The notes: generated by a model not told the origin, from the sequence alone. Numbered from the stretch's first letter, positions 24,133 to 32,407 are shown. The stretch: 53,817 nt of DNA from JAFLCM01 sp964510955 (GCA_964510955.1 CAZEDW010000029.1:1-53817); one strand, 5' to 3'. Made by a program: numbers and translations.

Positions 24133-25548
24133 TCAGGGCGCGTTGGTCTCGCAGCCGTTGGCAAACTGGCCGTCAGCGTTGAACCAGCCGGCCTGGCAGC
24201 CGGTGATGACGCACACGCCGTTGGAGCAGCCGACGGCGGCGACGTGCGGGCCTGGGGTGCAGACCACGCCGCACGAGCCGCAGTTGGCGGTGCTGGTGTT
24301 GAGGTTGACCTCGCAGCCGTTGGCCACGTTGCCGTCACAGTTGGCGAAGCCGGTGTTGCAGGAGGCGATGAAGCAGGTGCCGCTGATGCAAGCCATCGCG
24401 GCCACATTGGGGCCCGGTGAGCAGACGACGCCGCAGTTGCCGCAGTTGTTGACGTTGTTATTGATGTTGACCTCACACCCGTCGGTGGGGTTGGCGTTGC
24501 AGTCGCGGAAGCCGGTGTTGCAGGTGAAGCCGCAGTTGCCGTTGACACAGGTGACGGTGGCGTTCGCTCGCGCGGGGCAGACCACGTTGCAGGCGCCGCA
24601 GTTGGCGGTGCTGGACTGGGTGTTGACCTCGCAGCCGTTGGCCCAGTTGTTGTCGCAGTTGGCGAAGCCGGCGTTGCAGGTCGGGATGCAGGTGCCGCCG
24701 CTGCAGGTATAGGTGGCGTTGGGCGGGTTGCTGGGGCAGACCAGGCCGCAGGCGCCGCAGTTGTTGACGTTCGTCGCGAGGTTGACACACTGGCCCGAGC
24801 AGTTCGTGTAGCCGCTGTTGCACTGCAGGACGCACGAGCCGTTGTTGCACACGTAGGTGCCGTTGGGCGGGTTGGCGGGGCACACCAGGCCGCAGTTGCC
24901 GCAGTTCTGCGGGTTGTTGACGAGGTACACCTCGCAGCCGTCGGTCATGGTGGCGTTGCAATCGGCGTAGCCCGGCGAGCAGGGGTAGGTGCAGATGCTT
25001 CCCTGGCAGGTGGGGGTGGTGTTGGGCGGGCCCGGCGGGCACTGGTTGCTGGATGCGCAGTTGAAGGTGGTGTCGCAGGCGTCACCGATGCCGTCGTTGT
25101 CGGCGTCGGACTGGCTGGGGTTGGGGACGGTGGGGCAGTTGTCGCACACGTCGCCGCGCCCGTCGGCGTCGATGTCGGCCTGGTTGGGGTTGAAGGTGTT
25201 GGGGCAGTTGTCCTGGGCGTCGGGGACGCCGTCGCCGTCGGCGTCGGGCGCCGGGTTGCAGACGTGTCCGAAGTTACCCAGGACGACGGTGAGGTCGAGG
25301 GTGTTGACGATGCAGTCGCCGTTGATGTCCCCGGGGCAGGAGCCGCACGGGCACACGGCGCGGGTGCCGGTCGTGTCGGCGCCGGCGGGGTGCGCGGGAA
25401 TGCCCGGCATGGGGGCCAGGTGGGCCTGGGCGGGCGACTCGGGCGTCTGGGCGGTCGCGGGACGCTGAGCCGGCGAGGCGATCAGCATGAACACCGCGGC
25501 GCCGCCGAGGGCGGCCCCGAGGGCGAGGGTGGCGAGGGTTGACTTCAT
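24133..25548 (-). CDS. Secreted dockerin / TSP3 / Cys-rich repeat protein B
   Basis: 471 aa from the ATG at 25548 (MKSTLATLALG), with GGAG just upstream; the open frame extends to 25662, but that part is not signal-like. Order: signal peptide, Ala/Pro linker, dockerin-like loop (GDINGDCIVNTLDLTVVLG), TSP3 repeats (DADGDGVPDAQDNCP, DIDADGRGDVCDNCP, DADNDGIGDACD), and five full Cys-rich repeats plus a terminal partial one. The most repetitive member of the cluster. Repeat 2 departs from the rest (YTNCSGQCVNLATNVNNC in place of a DGCE unit). The C-terminal 45 residues are nearly identical to those of protein A. Probably an extended, disulfide-rich, Ca-stabilised surface or matrix protein. Confidence 0.87.
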   Translation of the reverse strand: MKSTLATLALGAALGGAAVFMLIASPAQRPATAQTPESPAQAHLAPMPGIPAHPAGADTTGTRAVCPCGSCPGDINGDCIVNTLDLTVVLGNFGHVCNPAPDADGDGVPDAQDNCPNTFNPNQADIDADGRGDVCDNCPTVPNPSQSDADNDGIGDACDTTFNCASSNQCPPGPPNTTPTCQGSICTYPCSPGYADCNATMTDGCEVYLVNNPQNCGNCGLVCPANPPNGTYVCNNGSCVLQCNSGYTNCSGQCVNLATNVNNCGACGLVCPSNPPNATYTCSGGTCIPTCNAGFANCDNNWANGCEVNTQSSTANCGACNVVCPARANATVTCVNGNCGFTCNTGFRDCNANPTDGCEVNINNNVNNCGNCGVVCSPGPNVAAMACISGTCFIASCNTGFANCDGNVANGCEVNLNTSTANCGSCGVVCTPGPHVAAVGCSNGVCVITGCQAGWFNADGQFANGCETNAP

Positions 25549-25793
25549 GGCTTTCTCCAGCTTTCTCCAAATGGTCCCGCGAGGCGCGAGCGCGCGACAC
25601 AACCACATCTCCCCAGACCTACCTGCCCCGTACCGTGGCGGCTTCAGAATGAAGGCGCCCAAATCAAGCTATTGCTTGAATCGGTGAATGCCAAGTGAAT
25701 TCTTGCACTCTTCCTACGGAATTCCCGAGAAACCACTGGCAACAGGGGCTTGGACGGGTGGGGGGTCGCCGACGGAAGGGAGCCGTCCCGGGG

Positions 25794-26150
25794 CTATTGA
25801 CCCGCCGCGGAGGGGCGGGTGGGGGTTTCGGGCGCCGCGTGCGAGGCCGGGTCCGCGGGTGCGATGGGGGCCGGTGGGGTTGGCTCGACCACAGCGGCGG
25901 CGGCGCACGACCGACCGAAGCGCAGCAGCAGCGCGGTCAGGTCGGCGGTGTTGATGACCCCGTTGTGGTCCGCATCCAGCAGCGAGCAGCCCCCGACGCT
26001 TTGACCGAAGCGGAGCAGCAGGGTCGCCCCGAAGCAGTGATCGTTGGAGGGCGCGAGGCGCTCGTCGCCGGCGGAGGCCGACGGGCACAAGAGGCACGCG
26101 GCGCTCGCCAGCACCAACACGCGCGGGGTCGATTTGTTAGGCGCTTTCAT
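25794..26150 (-). CDS. Small secreted dockerin-only protein
   Basis: 118 aa, starting at MKAPNKSTP (26150). A signal peptide (VLVLASAACLLCPSASA) is followed by a degenerate half repeat (ATLLLRFGQSVGGC) and an intact dockerin-like Ca loop (LDADHNGVINTADLTALLLR), then a Pro/Ala-rich tail. There are no TSP3 or Cys-rich repeats. Its start lies 31 bp after the stop of protein C on the same strand, so it is probably co-transcribed. It could be a minimal docking partner, or the remnant of a larger paralogue. Confidence 0.7.
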   Translation of the reverse strand: MKAPNKSTPRVLVLASAACLLCPSASAGDERLAPSNDHCFGATLLLRFGQSVGGCSLLDADHNGVINTADLTALLLRFGRSCAAAAVVEPTPPAPIAPADPASHAAPETPTRPSAAGQ

Positions 26151-26181
26151 GGAGCACAACCGGAGGGCGGCGCGGCGGGGC

Positions 26182-27717
26182 TCAGCAGCCCCGCCCGTCG
26201 ATCGAGAGGGTCCAGGGGCTGCACGAGGCGCCGGAGATGTAGCGCACCTCGACCCAGTAATCGAACGAATCGTCGCCGAGCGTGCGGTTCCGGTTGAGAT
26301 CGAAGGCGTCCTGGGCGCCGGCGCCGCTGGTGGAGCTTCCGAGTATCCCTCCGCCGCAGGCAGAATAGATGAATAGGTCGTAGTTCGCGCCCGCCGGTGA
26401 CTGGAGGCGGACGGTGTGCTGCATGCCGCCTGGGCAGATGAGCGAGCACTCGGTCATGCGCACGCGGAACCAGGTCGTGCGCACGCCACCGGTGACGGGC
26501 CCGGTGACGGTGGTGCTGATGTTGCAGAACACGCCGCAGGTAAGGTCGCCGCACAGCGAGCCGAGATTGACGGCGGTGGCGCAGGTGTTGAGTGGGAGGG
26601 TGTGATTTGTCTCGCAGCCGTTGGCGATGTTGGCGTCGCAGTTGGAGAAGCCGGGGTTGCACCCAAAGGTGCAGAAGCCGTTGACGCACCCGAACTGGCC
26701 GTTGGGGAACGGGGTGCCGGGACAGACGGTCCCGCAGGAGCCGCAGTTCTGCACGTCGGTAAGGATGTTGACCTCGCAGCCGTCGGCGGCCGTGTTGTTG
26801 CAATCCGAGAATCCGGGCGAGCAGGGGTAGGTACACACACTGTTTACGCATTGCGCGGTGGTGTTGGGCGGGCCCGGAGCGCAGGCGCCGATGTTGGCGC
26901 AGTTGAACGCGGCGTCGCAGGCGTCGCCGATGCCGTCACGGTCGGCGTCGGCCTGAGAAGCGTTGGCGACCCCGGGGCAGTTGTCGGAGGAATCGGCCAC
27001 GCCGTCGAGGTCCGCGTCGAGCCGGCAGTCGCGCCCGAAGTTGAGCAGCAGAAGAGTGAGGTCGCCGGTGTTGACCAGGCCGTCGTGATTCAGATCTGTG
27101 AGGCACGCCGGCGAACGCGAGAGAATGGTGATCGATGCGGCGTCCACCGAACCGGTGTCCGGGCCGGCGCCGTCGTCAATCACGAGCGTCCAAACGCCCG
27201 TGCCGCTCAGGTTACGGAACACACCGGCGAGGTCGTGCTCGGCATGGGTGTGCTCGGCCAGATTGTTGGTGAACGGCGCGTACGGGCCGGGGGGTATGAC
27301 TCCAAAGGGGAGGGCGATGGCGGTATCCCAGAAATGCGACCCCGCGAGCGTGAACGTGTAGGTCCCCGACAGGTCTCCGGAGGCGCCGTATTGTCCGCTG
27401 TTCGCGGCGCCCGTGCGGTCTATCAGCGTCACGGGGCCGGCGGCCGGGGACCCGTTGGGCGTGTACGACAATCTGATGCGAACATCGCCGACATACGGAT
27501 GGATCATCGTGATCGTGACCATCACTTCCTGGATCGATCCGGGAACGGCGCTGGCCGCCGTCAGCACGCGCGGCGAGCCGAACGTGCCGGGGGAGCCGCC
27601 CCCATCGGGGATCGGGCCGGCGCCAAAGAACGCGTAGGTCTGGGCACGCCCGACGCCCGCGAGCAGCAGCGAGGCGAACACAGCGATGACAGCGTGGACG
27701 GTCAGCCTGAGCGGCAT
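26182..27717 (-). CDS. Secreted P-domain / dockerin / TSP3 / Cys-rich / PPC-like mosaic protein C
   Basis: 511 aa from the ATG at 27717 (MPLRLTVHAV), preceded by CCGGAGAACAGG. Domains in order: signal peptide ending RAQ; a proprotein-convertase P-domain-like beta sandwich (IPDGGGSPGTF ... SIQEVMVTITMIHPYVGDVRI ... GTGVWTLVIDDGAGPDTG); a dockerin-like loop (DLNHDGLVNTGDLTLLLLNFG); TSP3 repeats; two Cys-rich repeats; and a C-terminal beta domain of about 140 residues (NTCATAVNLGSLCG ... NYDLFIYSACGG ... DDSFDYWVEVRYISG) that resembles bacterial pre-peptidase C-terminal (PPC) domains. The widest domain mix in the cluster. The N-terminal half is shared with the protein at 43409-44101. Confidence 0.85.
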   Translation of the reverse strand: MPLRLTVHAVIAVFASLLLAGVGRAQTYAFFGAGPIPDGGGSPGTFGSPRVLTAASAVPGSIQEVMVTITMIHPYVGDVRIRLSYTPNGSPAAGPVTLIDRTGAANSGQYGASGDLSGTYTFTLAGSHFWDTAIALPFGVIPPGPYAPFTNNLAEHTHAEHDLAGVFRNLSGTGVWTLVIDDGAGPDTGSVDAASITILSRSPACLTDLNHDGLVNTGDLTLLLLNFGRDCRLDADLDGVADSSDNCPGVANASQADADRDGIGDACDAAFNCANIGACAPGPPNTTAQCVNSVCTYPCSPGFSDCNNTAADGCEVNILTDVQNCGSCGTVCPGTPFPNGQFGCVNGFCTFGCNPGFSNCDANIANGCETNHTLPLNTCATAVNLGSLCGDLTCGVFCNISTTVTGPVTGGVRTTWFRVRMTECSLICPGGMQHTVRLQSPAGANYDLFIYSACGGGILGSSTSGAGAQDAFDLNRNRTLGDDSFDYWVEVRYISGASCSPWTLSIDGRGC

Positions 27718-27964
27718 CCTGTTCTCCGGTGAGCGGTTCCGCGGTGCGGACAGGACTACAACCATGCCCCGTCGGCATCCGGGGACGGTTCAAGTTACTC
27801 CATCAGTACGCAGTTCCCAAGAGAATTCTCACGTCCGGGGCATCGGAGGCGCGGATTGTGACCGACAACACGCGGCGCACGGAGCGCCACGGGCTCCACC
27901 TCGAGAACATCCCGGCTCCCCGCGCACGCGGGGCGGCCGCCGGGTGTCGGCAGACCGGGGCCAC

Positions 27965-29071
27965 TCAGCAGCTATGCCCGAAGATGCTCATCTGCCAGTT
28001 CGTGCACGAGTTGCCGGAGATGTAGCGGATCTCGATCCAGTAGTCGAACGAGTCGTCGGCGCCGGTGCGCGGCTTGGTGATGTTGACGGTGTCGGTGGTG
28101 CCCACGCCGTTGGTGGACGAGCCGATCAACACGCCGCCGCAGGACGTGTAAACAAACAGGTCGTAGTTGATGCCGGGGGGCACGATGAGCTGCACGGCGT
28201 GCTGGAGCGAACCGGAGCAGCCGCTGGAGCACTCGGTAGCGCGGAACCGGTACCAGACCGAACGGTTGCCGCTGACGACCGGGCCGATGATGCTCCCGCC
28301 GCCCGAGCAGAACGTGCCGCACGAGGTGTCGCCGCACATCGAACCGAGGTTGGTTGCCGTGGCGCAGGTGTTGACGGCCAAACTGTGCTGCAGCTCGCAG
28401 CCGTTGGCGAAGTTGCCGTCGCAGTTGTCGAAGCCCGAGGCGCACGCGACAATAGTGCAGGTCCCCGAGACGCACGTGGTGGTGGCGAAGGGGGCGGCGC
28501 ATACGTTGCCGCACGATGAGCAGTTGGTGGGTGTCCCCAACTGCGTTTCGCAGCCGTCGGCGATGTTGTTGTTGCAATCGGCGAAGCCGGGTGTGCACGA
28601 GTACTGGCACTGATCGCCTACGCACACGGCGGTCATGTTGGGGTGCGGCAGGCAGGTGGCGGCGCTGGTGCAGCAGGCGTCGCCCACGCCGTCGTTGTTG
28701 CTGTCCTGCTGGCCGGGATTGGGGATGGTCGGGCAGTTGTCGCAGGCGTCACCCACGCCGTCGCCGTCACGGTCTTCCTGGCAGGGGTTGAAGACGAAGG
28801 GGCAGTTGTCGTTGGCGTTGATGATCCCGTCGCCGTCGGAGTCGGGCGGGCAGCTGGAGCCGAAGGCGCCGAGAAACGCCACCAGGTCGTTGGTGTTGAG
28901 CGTGCCGTCGCCGTTGAAGTCGCCAGGGCACGTGCAGACGGCGCGGGGGGCGCCGGCGCCGGTGTTCTGAGCCACGGCGGGAGCGGGCGCACCCGGGCCC
29001 ATGGCCAGATACACGCAAAGACCCCCGAGAACGGCGCTCAGCACAAGGGGGGCGATTCTGGCGATCTTCAT
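27965..29071 (-). CDS. Secreted dockerin / TSP3 / Cys-rich / PPC-like protein D
   Basis: 368 aa from the ATG at 29071 (MKIARIAPLVL), with GGGAG upstream. Signal anchor, then dockerin-like loop (GDFNGDGTLNTNDLVAFLG), TSP3 repeats (DSDGDGIINANDNCP, DRDGDGVGDACDNCP, DSNNDGVGDACC), two Cys-rich repeats, and the same PPC-like end as protein C (NTCATATNLGSMCG, QHAVQLIVPPGINYDLFVY, DDSFDYWIEIRYISG). Expected to be extracellular. The PPC-like domain in secreted enzymes is often removed or mediates surface binding; here it sits on a non-enzymatic repeat protein, so a structural or adhesive role is more likely (inference). Confidence 0.85.
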   Translation of the reverse strand: MKIARIAPLVLSAVLGGLCVYLAMGPGAPAPAVAQNTGAGAPRAVCTCPGDFNGDGTLNTNDLVAFLGAFGSSCPPDSDGDGIINANDNCPFVFNPCQEDRDGDGVGDACDNCPTIPNPGQQDSNNDGVGDACCTSAATCLPHPNMTAVCVGDQCQYSCTPGFADCNNNIADGCETQLGTPTNCSSCGNVCAAPFATTTCVSGTCTIVACASGFDNCDGNFANGCELQHSLAVNTCATATNLGSMCGDTSCGTFCSGGGSIIGPVVSGNRSVWYRFRATECSSGCSGSLQHAVQLIVPPGINYDLFVYTSCGGVLIGSSTNGVGTTDTVNITKPRTGADDSFDYWIEIRYISGNSCTNWQMSIFGHSC

Positions 29072-29216
29072 GTCATTCTCCCAGCAGTTTGCGCCCAGGC
29101 GGACGTCGTCGATCAGGGCGCGCAACACGGCGCCCCGGGTCGAGGCTACACCAGGAGTTGCTCGATCCAAGCTCGATCTTGCACCCAAGGCGCACTTTCT
29201 CCAAGTCTTGTGCGCA

Positions 29217-30365
29217 TCAGTTGCATCCCGGGTGGGCGAATAGATTCAATGTCCACGGCTCGCAGGACTGCCCGGAGATATATCGGACCTCGATGATGTA
29301 GTCGAGGCTGTCACCTACGCCGAACCGGTCTGGCACAGTGACATCAACAAAGTCCTGCGGACCGTCGTTGGTGGAGACGGCCTTGAGTGTGCCGCACTTG
29401 CTGTACACGATCAGGTCGTAGTTGATACCGGTTGGGATGAGCAGCTCGACGCTGTGCTGGAGGGTTTGGTCGGTCCCGCCGCAACTGAGGCAGTCGTTGA
29501 GCCTGGCCTTGAACCAGCGGGCGTTCTTGCCCGTGCGCGTGGCGACCAGCGCGATGGCCGAGGACTGGGTGCAGGTGGCCCCGCACGTCCGGTCGCCGCA
29601 GAATGTGCCGAGGTTTTCGGGGATATCGCAGCGATTCACCCCGGCCGGCTTGTCGTGCTGAACCTCGCAACCGTTGCTGAAGTCGTTGTCGCAGTTGGAG
29701 GCGGCGCCGTTGCAGCCGATCGGGACGCAGATGCCGTTGCGGCAATCGAAATCCACGCCGGGGCTGAAGCAAACATCCCCGCACCCGGCGCAGTCGGCGA
29801 GCGTGCCGAGGTTGACTTCGCACCCGTTTTCCGGGCTGCCGTCGCAATCGACCCAGCCCAGGTGGCAGTTGTAAACGCACAGCCCGTCCACGCACTGGGC
29901 GGTTGTCTGTGGCCGGTAGGGGCAGTGGTTCGTGCCGACACAGCACCCGTCGCCCACGCCGTCACCGTTGGAGTCCTGCTGGCAGTGGTTCGCGAGTGTC
30001 GGGCAGTTGTCGCAGGCGTCGGCGATGCCGTCGCCGTCGGTGTCGGCTTGTGTCGGGTTGAATGCGAGGGGGCAGTTGTCGACGGCGTCGGGGATGCCGT
30101 CCCCGTCGGAGTCCGGAGGAATGCACGGCCTCCCGAACACCAGCAGCAACTGGACCAGATCAGAAGTGTTGACGAACCCGTCACCGGTGAGGTCGGCGGA
30201 ACAGGCAAGATCGCGCGACGCGCCCGCGAGTACAACCGCCGGGCGTCGAACCGTGGGAATATCGCTTCCCAATGGAGACTCGGCCCTCGCCAGGCCTGTC
30301 ACCGGGCCCGCCATGGCTAGGACAGTGAGCGTCGGGGCGAGATCACAGAGGCGGGTCACGCGCAT
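29217..30365 (-). CDS. Secreted dockerin / TSP3 / Cys-rich / PPC-like protein E
   Basis: 382 aa from the ATG at 30365 (MRVTRLCDLAP), with AAAGGAA upstream. Signal peptide ending near LARAES, dockerin-like loop (ADLTGDGFVNTSDLVQLLLV), TSP3 repeats (DSDGDGIPDAVDNCP, DTDGDGIADACDNCP, DSNGDGVGDGCC), two Cys-rich repeats, and a diverged PPC-like domain (LQHSVELLIPTGINYDLIVY, LDYIIEVRYISGQSCEPW). First gene of the cluster in the direction of transcription. It is the most diverged of the three PPC-bearing members, which suggests an older duplication. Confidence 0.85.
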   Translation of the reverse strand: MRVTRLCDLAPTLTVLAMAGPVTGLARAESPLGSDIPTVRRPAVVLAGASRDLACSADLTGDGFVNTSDLVQLLLVFGRPCIPPDSDGDGIPDAVDNCPLAFNPTQADTDGDGIADACDNCPTLANHCQQDSNGDGVGDGCCVGTNHCPYRPQTTAQCVDGLCVYNCHLGWVDCDGSPENGCEVNLGTLADCAGCGDVCFSPGVDFDCRNGICVPIGCNGAASNCDNDFSNGCEVQHDKPAGVNRCDIPENLGTFCGDRTCGATCTQSSAIALVATRTGKNARWFKARLNDCLSCGGTDQTLQHSVELLIPTGINYDLIVYSKCGTLKAVSTNDGPQDFVDVTVPDRFGVGDSLDYIIEVRYISGQSCEPWTLNLFAHPGCN

Positions 30366-30417
30366 CGATTGTTCCTTTCGCTCCCGCACCCAGCACAAAC
30401 TGGAATCAGGTGGCACC

Positions 30418-30445
30418 AAAGTAGCGTGCCGTCATCAAGTTCCAA
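30418..30445 (-). promoter_or_regulatory. Possible promoter of protein E and the cluster
   Basis: On the minus strand: TTGGAA (30440-30445), 16-bp spacer, TACTTT (30418-30423), about 53 bp upstream of the start codon. A moderate match to sigma70 consensus in a locally AT-rich stretch. Confidence 0.4.
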
Positions 30446-30563
30446 CGCTGTTTCAAGCGGAATTTTAGGTCCGATAACCACAAGAGATTCGATCACCTCC
30501 CTGTGTTGCACCCGAGGGGATCCGGGGTGTTTCGGGGTTCCACACGCCAATTGGTTTGGCGGC

Positions 30564-30593
30564 TTGTCCGAGCCGGTGCTCGTCCGCTACACT
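30564..30593 (+). promoter_or_regulatory. Likely promoter of the tRNA-Thr/tuf unit
   Basis: TTGTCC (30564-30569), 18-bp spacer, TACACT (30588-30593), followed by a very GC-rich discriminator and start region. This arrangement is typical of stable-RNA promoters under growth-rate control. The tRNA begins 37 bp further on. Confidence 0.55.
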
Positions 30594-30630
30594 CCCGCCC
30601 CCCTTCGCCGGGAGGACCGGCGGGGTCGGT

Positions 30631-30702
30631 GCCACCGTAGCTCAGTGGTAGAGCGCACCCTTGGTAAGGGTGAGGTCGCGGGTTCAATCCCCGCTGGTGG
30701 CT
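30631..30702 (+). tRNA. tRNA-Thr (GGT anticodon)
   Basis: Full cloverleaf in 72 nt: acceptor GCCACCG with TGGTGGC (one G-U pair), D-arm GCTC...GAGC, anticodon arm CACCC-TTGGTAA-GGGTG with anticodon GGT at 30663-30665, and T-arm GCGGG-TTCAATC-CCCGC. The 3' CCA is not encoded. It lies upstream of tuf, an arrangement seen in many bacteria where tRNA genes and tufB share a transcript. Confidence 0.97.
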
Positions 30703-31059
30703 TTCAGTGTCGGTTCGGGTAGCCCCGGATGGCCGTGGCGTTGCCTCCGTGCTCGCGCGGGCAAGACGGGCACGACTCGGTGGTTTCGGCGATAATGCCC
30801 GACCCGACAGGCGGCGAGATGTTGGTGTCGCCGTCGGAATGACTTTGTTTGCCGCCCCTGGGCGCGCCCCTTTCCTTTGATCAGGAACGGGCTTGGCGCG
30901 CGGGGCCGCGGGCGCCGAACGGTTCGGCGTCCGACGCTTCGGGCGATCCGGCTCGGGCGCCGTCGGCGCGATGATTCGCGTCGTCGGGACAACTGGATTA
31001 CTTCGGCGACCGATGGGCGAGGAAGCCCAGGCGCCGCGCACGCTGGAGGTTTCGTCGCC
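30703..31059 (+). other. tuf leader region, no gene seen
   Basis: 357 bp between tRNA-Thr and tuf. It is GC-rich in its second half, with several overlapping short inverted repeats of GCGCC-type words. There is no convincing ORF, promoter or terminator. It probably represents the processed spacer of a tRNA-tuf transcript. Confidence 0.5.
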
Positions 31060-32262
31060 ATGGCGAAAGACGTCTTTACACGCACCAAGCCGCACGTGAA
31101 CGTTGGAACCATCGGTCACATCGACCATGGCAAGTCCACCCTGACCGCCGCCATCGCCGCCCGCTCGGCCGCCAAGATGGGCACCAAGGCCAAGAGCTAC
31201 GCGGAAATCACCAAGGGCGGCACGGTCCGTGACGCCTCCAAGACGGTGACGATCGCCGCGTCGCACACCGAATACGAGTCGAAGGAGCGCCACTACGCCC
31301 ACGTCGACTGCCCCGGGCACGCCGACTTCGTCAAGAACATGATCACTGGCGCCGCCCAGATGGACGGCGCCATCCTCGTGGTCTCCGCCGCCGACGGCCC
31401 TATGCCCCAGACCCGTGAGCACGTGCTGCTCGCGCGTCAGGTCGGCGTGCCGCACATCGTGGTGTTCCTCAACAAGGTCGACCTCGTCGACGACCCCGAG
31501 CTGCTCGACCTGGTCGAGATCGAGATCCGCGACCTGCTGAAGAAGTACGGCTTCCCCGGCGACAAGACCCCCGTCATCCGCGGGCAGTCCAAGGCGGCGC
31601 TGGAGAACCCCAACGACGACAAGGCCGCCGGGCCCATCGACCAGCTCCTCGACGCGCTGGACTCGTTCATCCCCACCCCCGCCCGCGAGAAGGACAAGCC
31701 CTTCCTCATGAGCGTCGAGGACGTCTTCTCGATCAAGGGCCGCGGCACCGTGGCCACCGGTCGTATCGAGCGCGGCGTCGTCAAGGTCGGCGACGAGTGC
31801 GAGATCGTCGGCCTCAAGACCGAGAACAAGAAGTCGGTCGTCACCGGCGTTGAGATGTTCCAGAAGACCCTCGACTCGGGCGAGGCCGGCGACAACGTCG
31901 GCGTCCTCCTCCGCGGCATCGAGAAGGACGACATCGAGCGCGGCCAGGTCATCTGCAAGCCCGGCTCCATCAAGCCGCACGCCAAGTTCAAGGGCGAGGT
32001 CTACGTCCTCACCAAGGAAGAGGGCGGGCGCCACACCCCGTTCTTCAACGGCTACAAGCCCCAGTTCTACTTCCGCACCACCGACGTGACCGGCGGCGTC
32101 AAGCTGCTCGGCGGCGCCGAGATGTGCATGCCCGGCGACAACATCCAGATGGAGATCGACCTGGGCGAGAAGCCCATCGCCATGGAGAAGGGTCTCCGCT
32201 TCGCCGTCCGCGAGGGCGGGCGCACCGTGGGCTCGGGCGTCGTGACCGAGATTCTCGACTGA
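31060..32262 (+). CDS. tuf: Translation elongation factor Tu
   Basis: 400 aa. GTPase that delivers aminoacyl-tRNA to the ribosome. Starts MAKDVFTRTKPHVNVGTIGH; G1 GHIDHGKST, G3 DCPGH, and G4 NKVD are intact, as are the domain 2 and 3 blocks (GRGTVATGRIERG, GQVICKPGSI, FYFRTTDVTG). The start at 31060 has GGAGG ten nt upstream; the open frame extends to 30877, but that part is not EF-Tu-like. Followed by a strong hairpin, then rpmG, tRNA-Trp, secE and nusG. Confidence 0.99.
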   Translation: MAKDVFTRTKPHVNVGTIGHIDHGKSTLTAAIAARSAAKMGTKAKSYAEITKGGTVRDASKTVTIAASHTEYESKERHYAHVDCPGHADFVKNMITGAAQMDGAILVVSAADGPMPQTREHVLLARQVGVPHIVVFLNKVDLVDDPELLDLVEIEIRDLLKKYGFPGDKTPVIRGQSKAALENPNDDKAAGPIDQLLDALDSFIPTPAREKDKPFLMSVEDVFSIKGRGTVATGRIERGVVKVGDECEIVGLKTENKKSVVTGVEMFQKTLDSGEAGDNVGVLLRGIEKDDIERGQVICKPGSIKPHAKFKGEVYVLTKEEGGRHTPFFNGYKPQFYFRTTDVTGGVKLLGGAEMCMPGDNIQMEIDLGEKPIAMEKGLRFAVREGGRTVGSGVVTEILD

Positions 32263-32270
32263 ACTGCGAG

Positions 32271-32334
32271 GTGGCACAGGCTTCCAGCCTGCGGCCGCCC
32301 ATCTCCGCCCGTCACCGGCTCAAAGCCGGTGCCA
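32271..32334. repeat. Cruciform-like mini-element between tuf and rpmG
   Basis: Outer arms TGGCAC (32272-32277) and GTGCCA (32329-32334) enclose two perfect hairpins: CAGGCT-TCC-AGCCTG (32277-32291) and CACCGGCT-CAA-AGCCGGTG (32313-32331). The layout is compact and self-complementary and does not encode protein. Confidence 0.65.
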
Positions 32335-32348
32335 TCAGGACAACTCAC

Positions 32349-32386
32349 CGGCGGGCCCGGTTACCCCGGACCCGCCGTCTTTCTCT
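32349..32386 (+). terminator. Terminator-like hairpin after tuf
   Basis: CGGCGGGCCCGG (32349-32360) pairs with CCGGACCCGCCG (32366-32377) with a single mismatch, followed by TCTTTCTCT. It is probably the tuf terminator or an attenuator, since rpmG starts only 22 bp later on the same strand. Confidence 0.7.
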
Positions 32387-32407
32387 GACTGAAACGGAAT
32401 CGCCCCA

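Noticed and set aside
26182..27717. Annotation of protein C as a protease because of its P-domain and PPC-like domain
   Set aside because: These two domains usually accompany proteases, but no catalytic domain is present; the space between them is filled by Ca-binding and Cys-rich repeats.
22800..29700. CRISPR-like periodic repeats in the dockerin cluster
   Set aside because: The periodic DNA similarity comes from protein repeats of 45-52 codons with conserved Cys and Asp positions and synonymous variation, all in frame.
30493..32277. 594-codon open frame on the minus strand
   Set aside because: It covers tuf and the tRNA-Thr gene in reverse; composition is that of a shadow frame, with no signal or domain.
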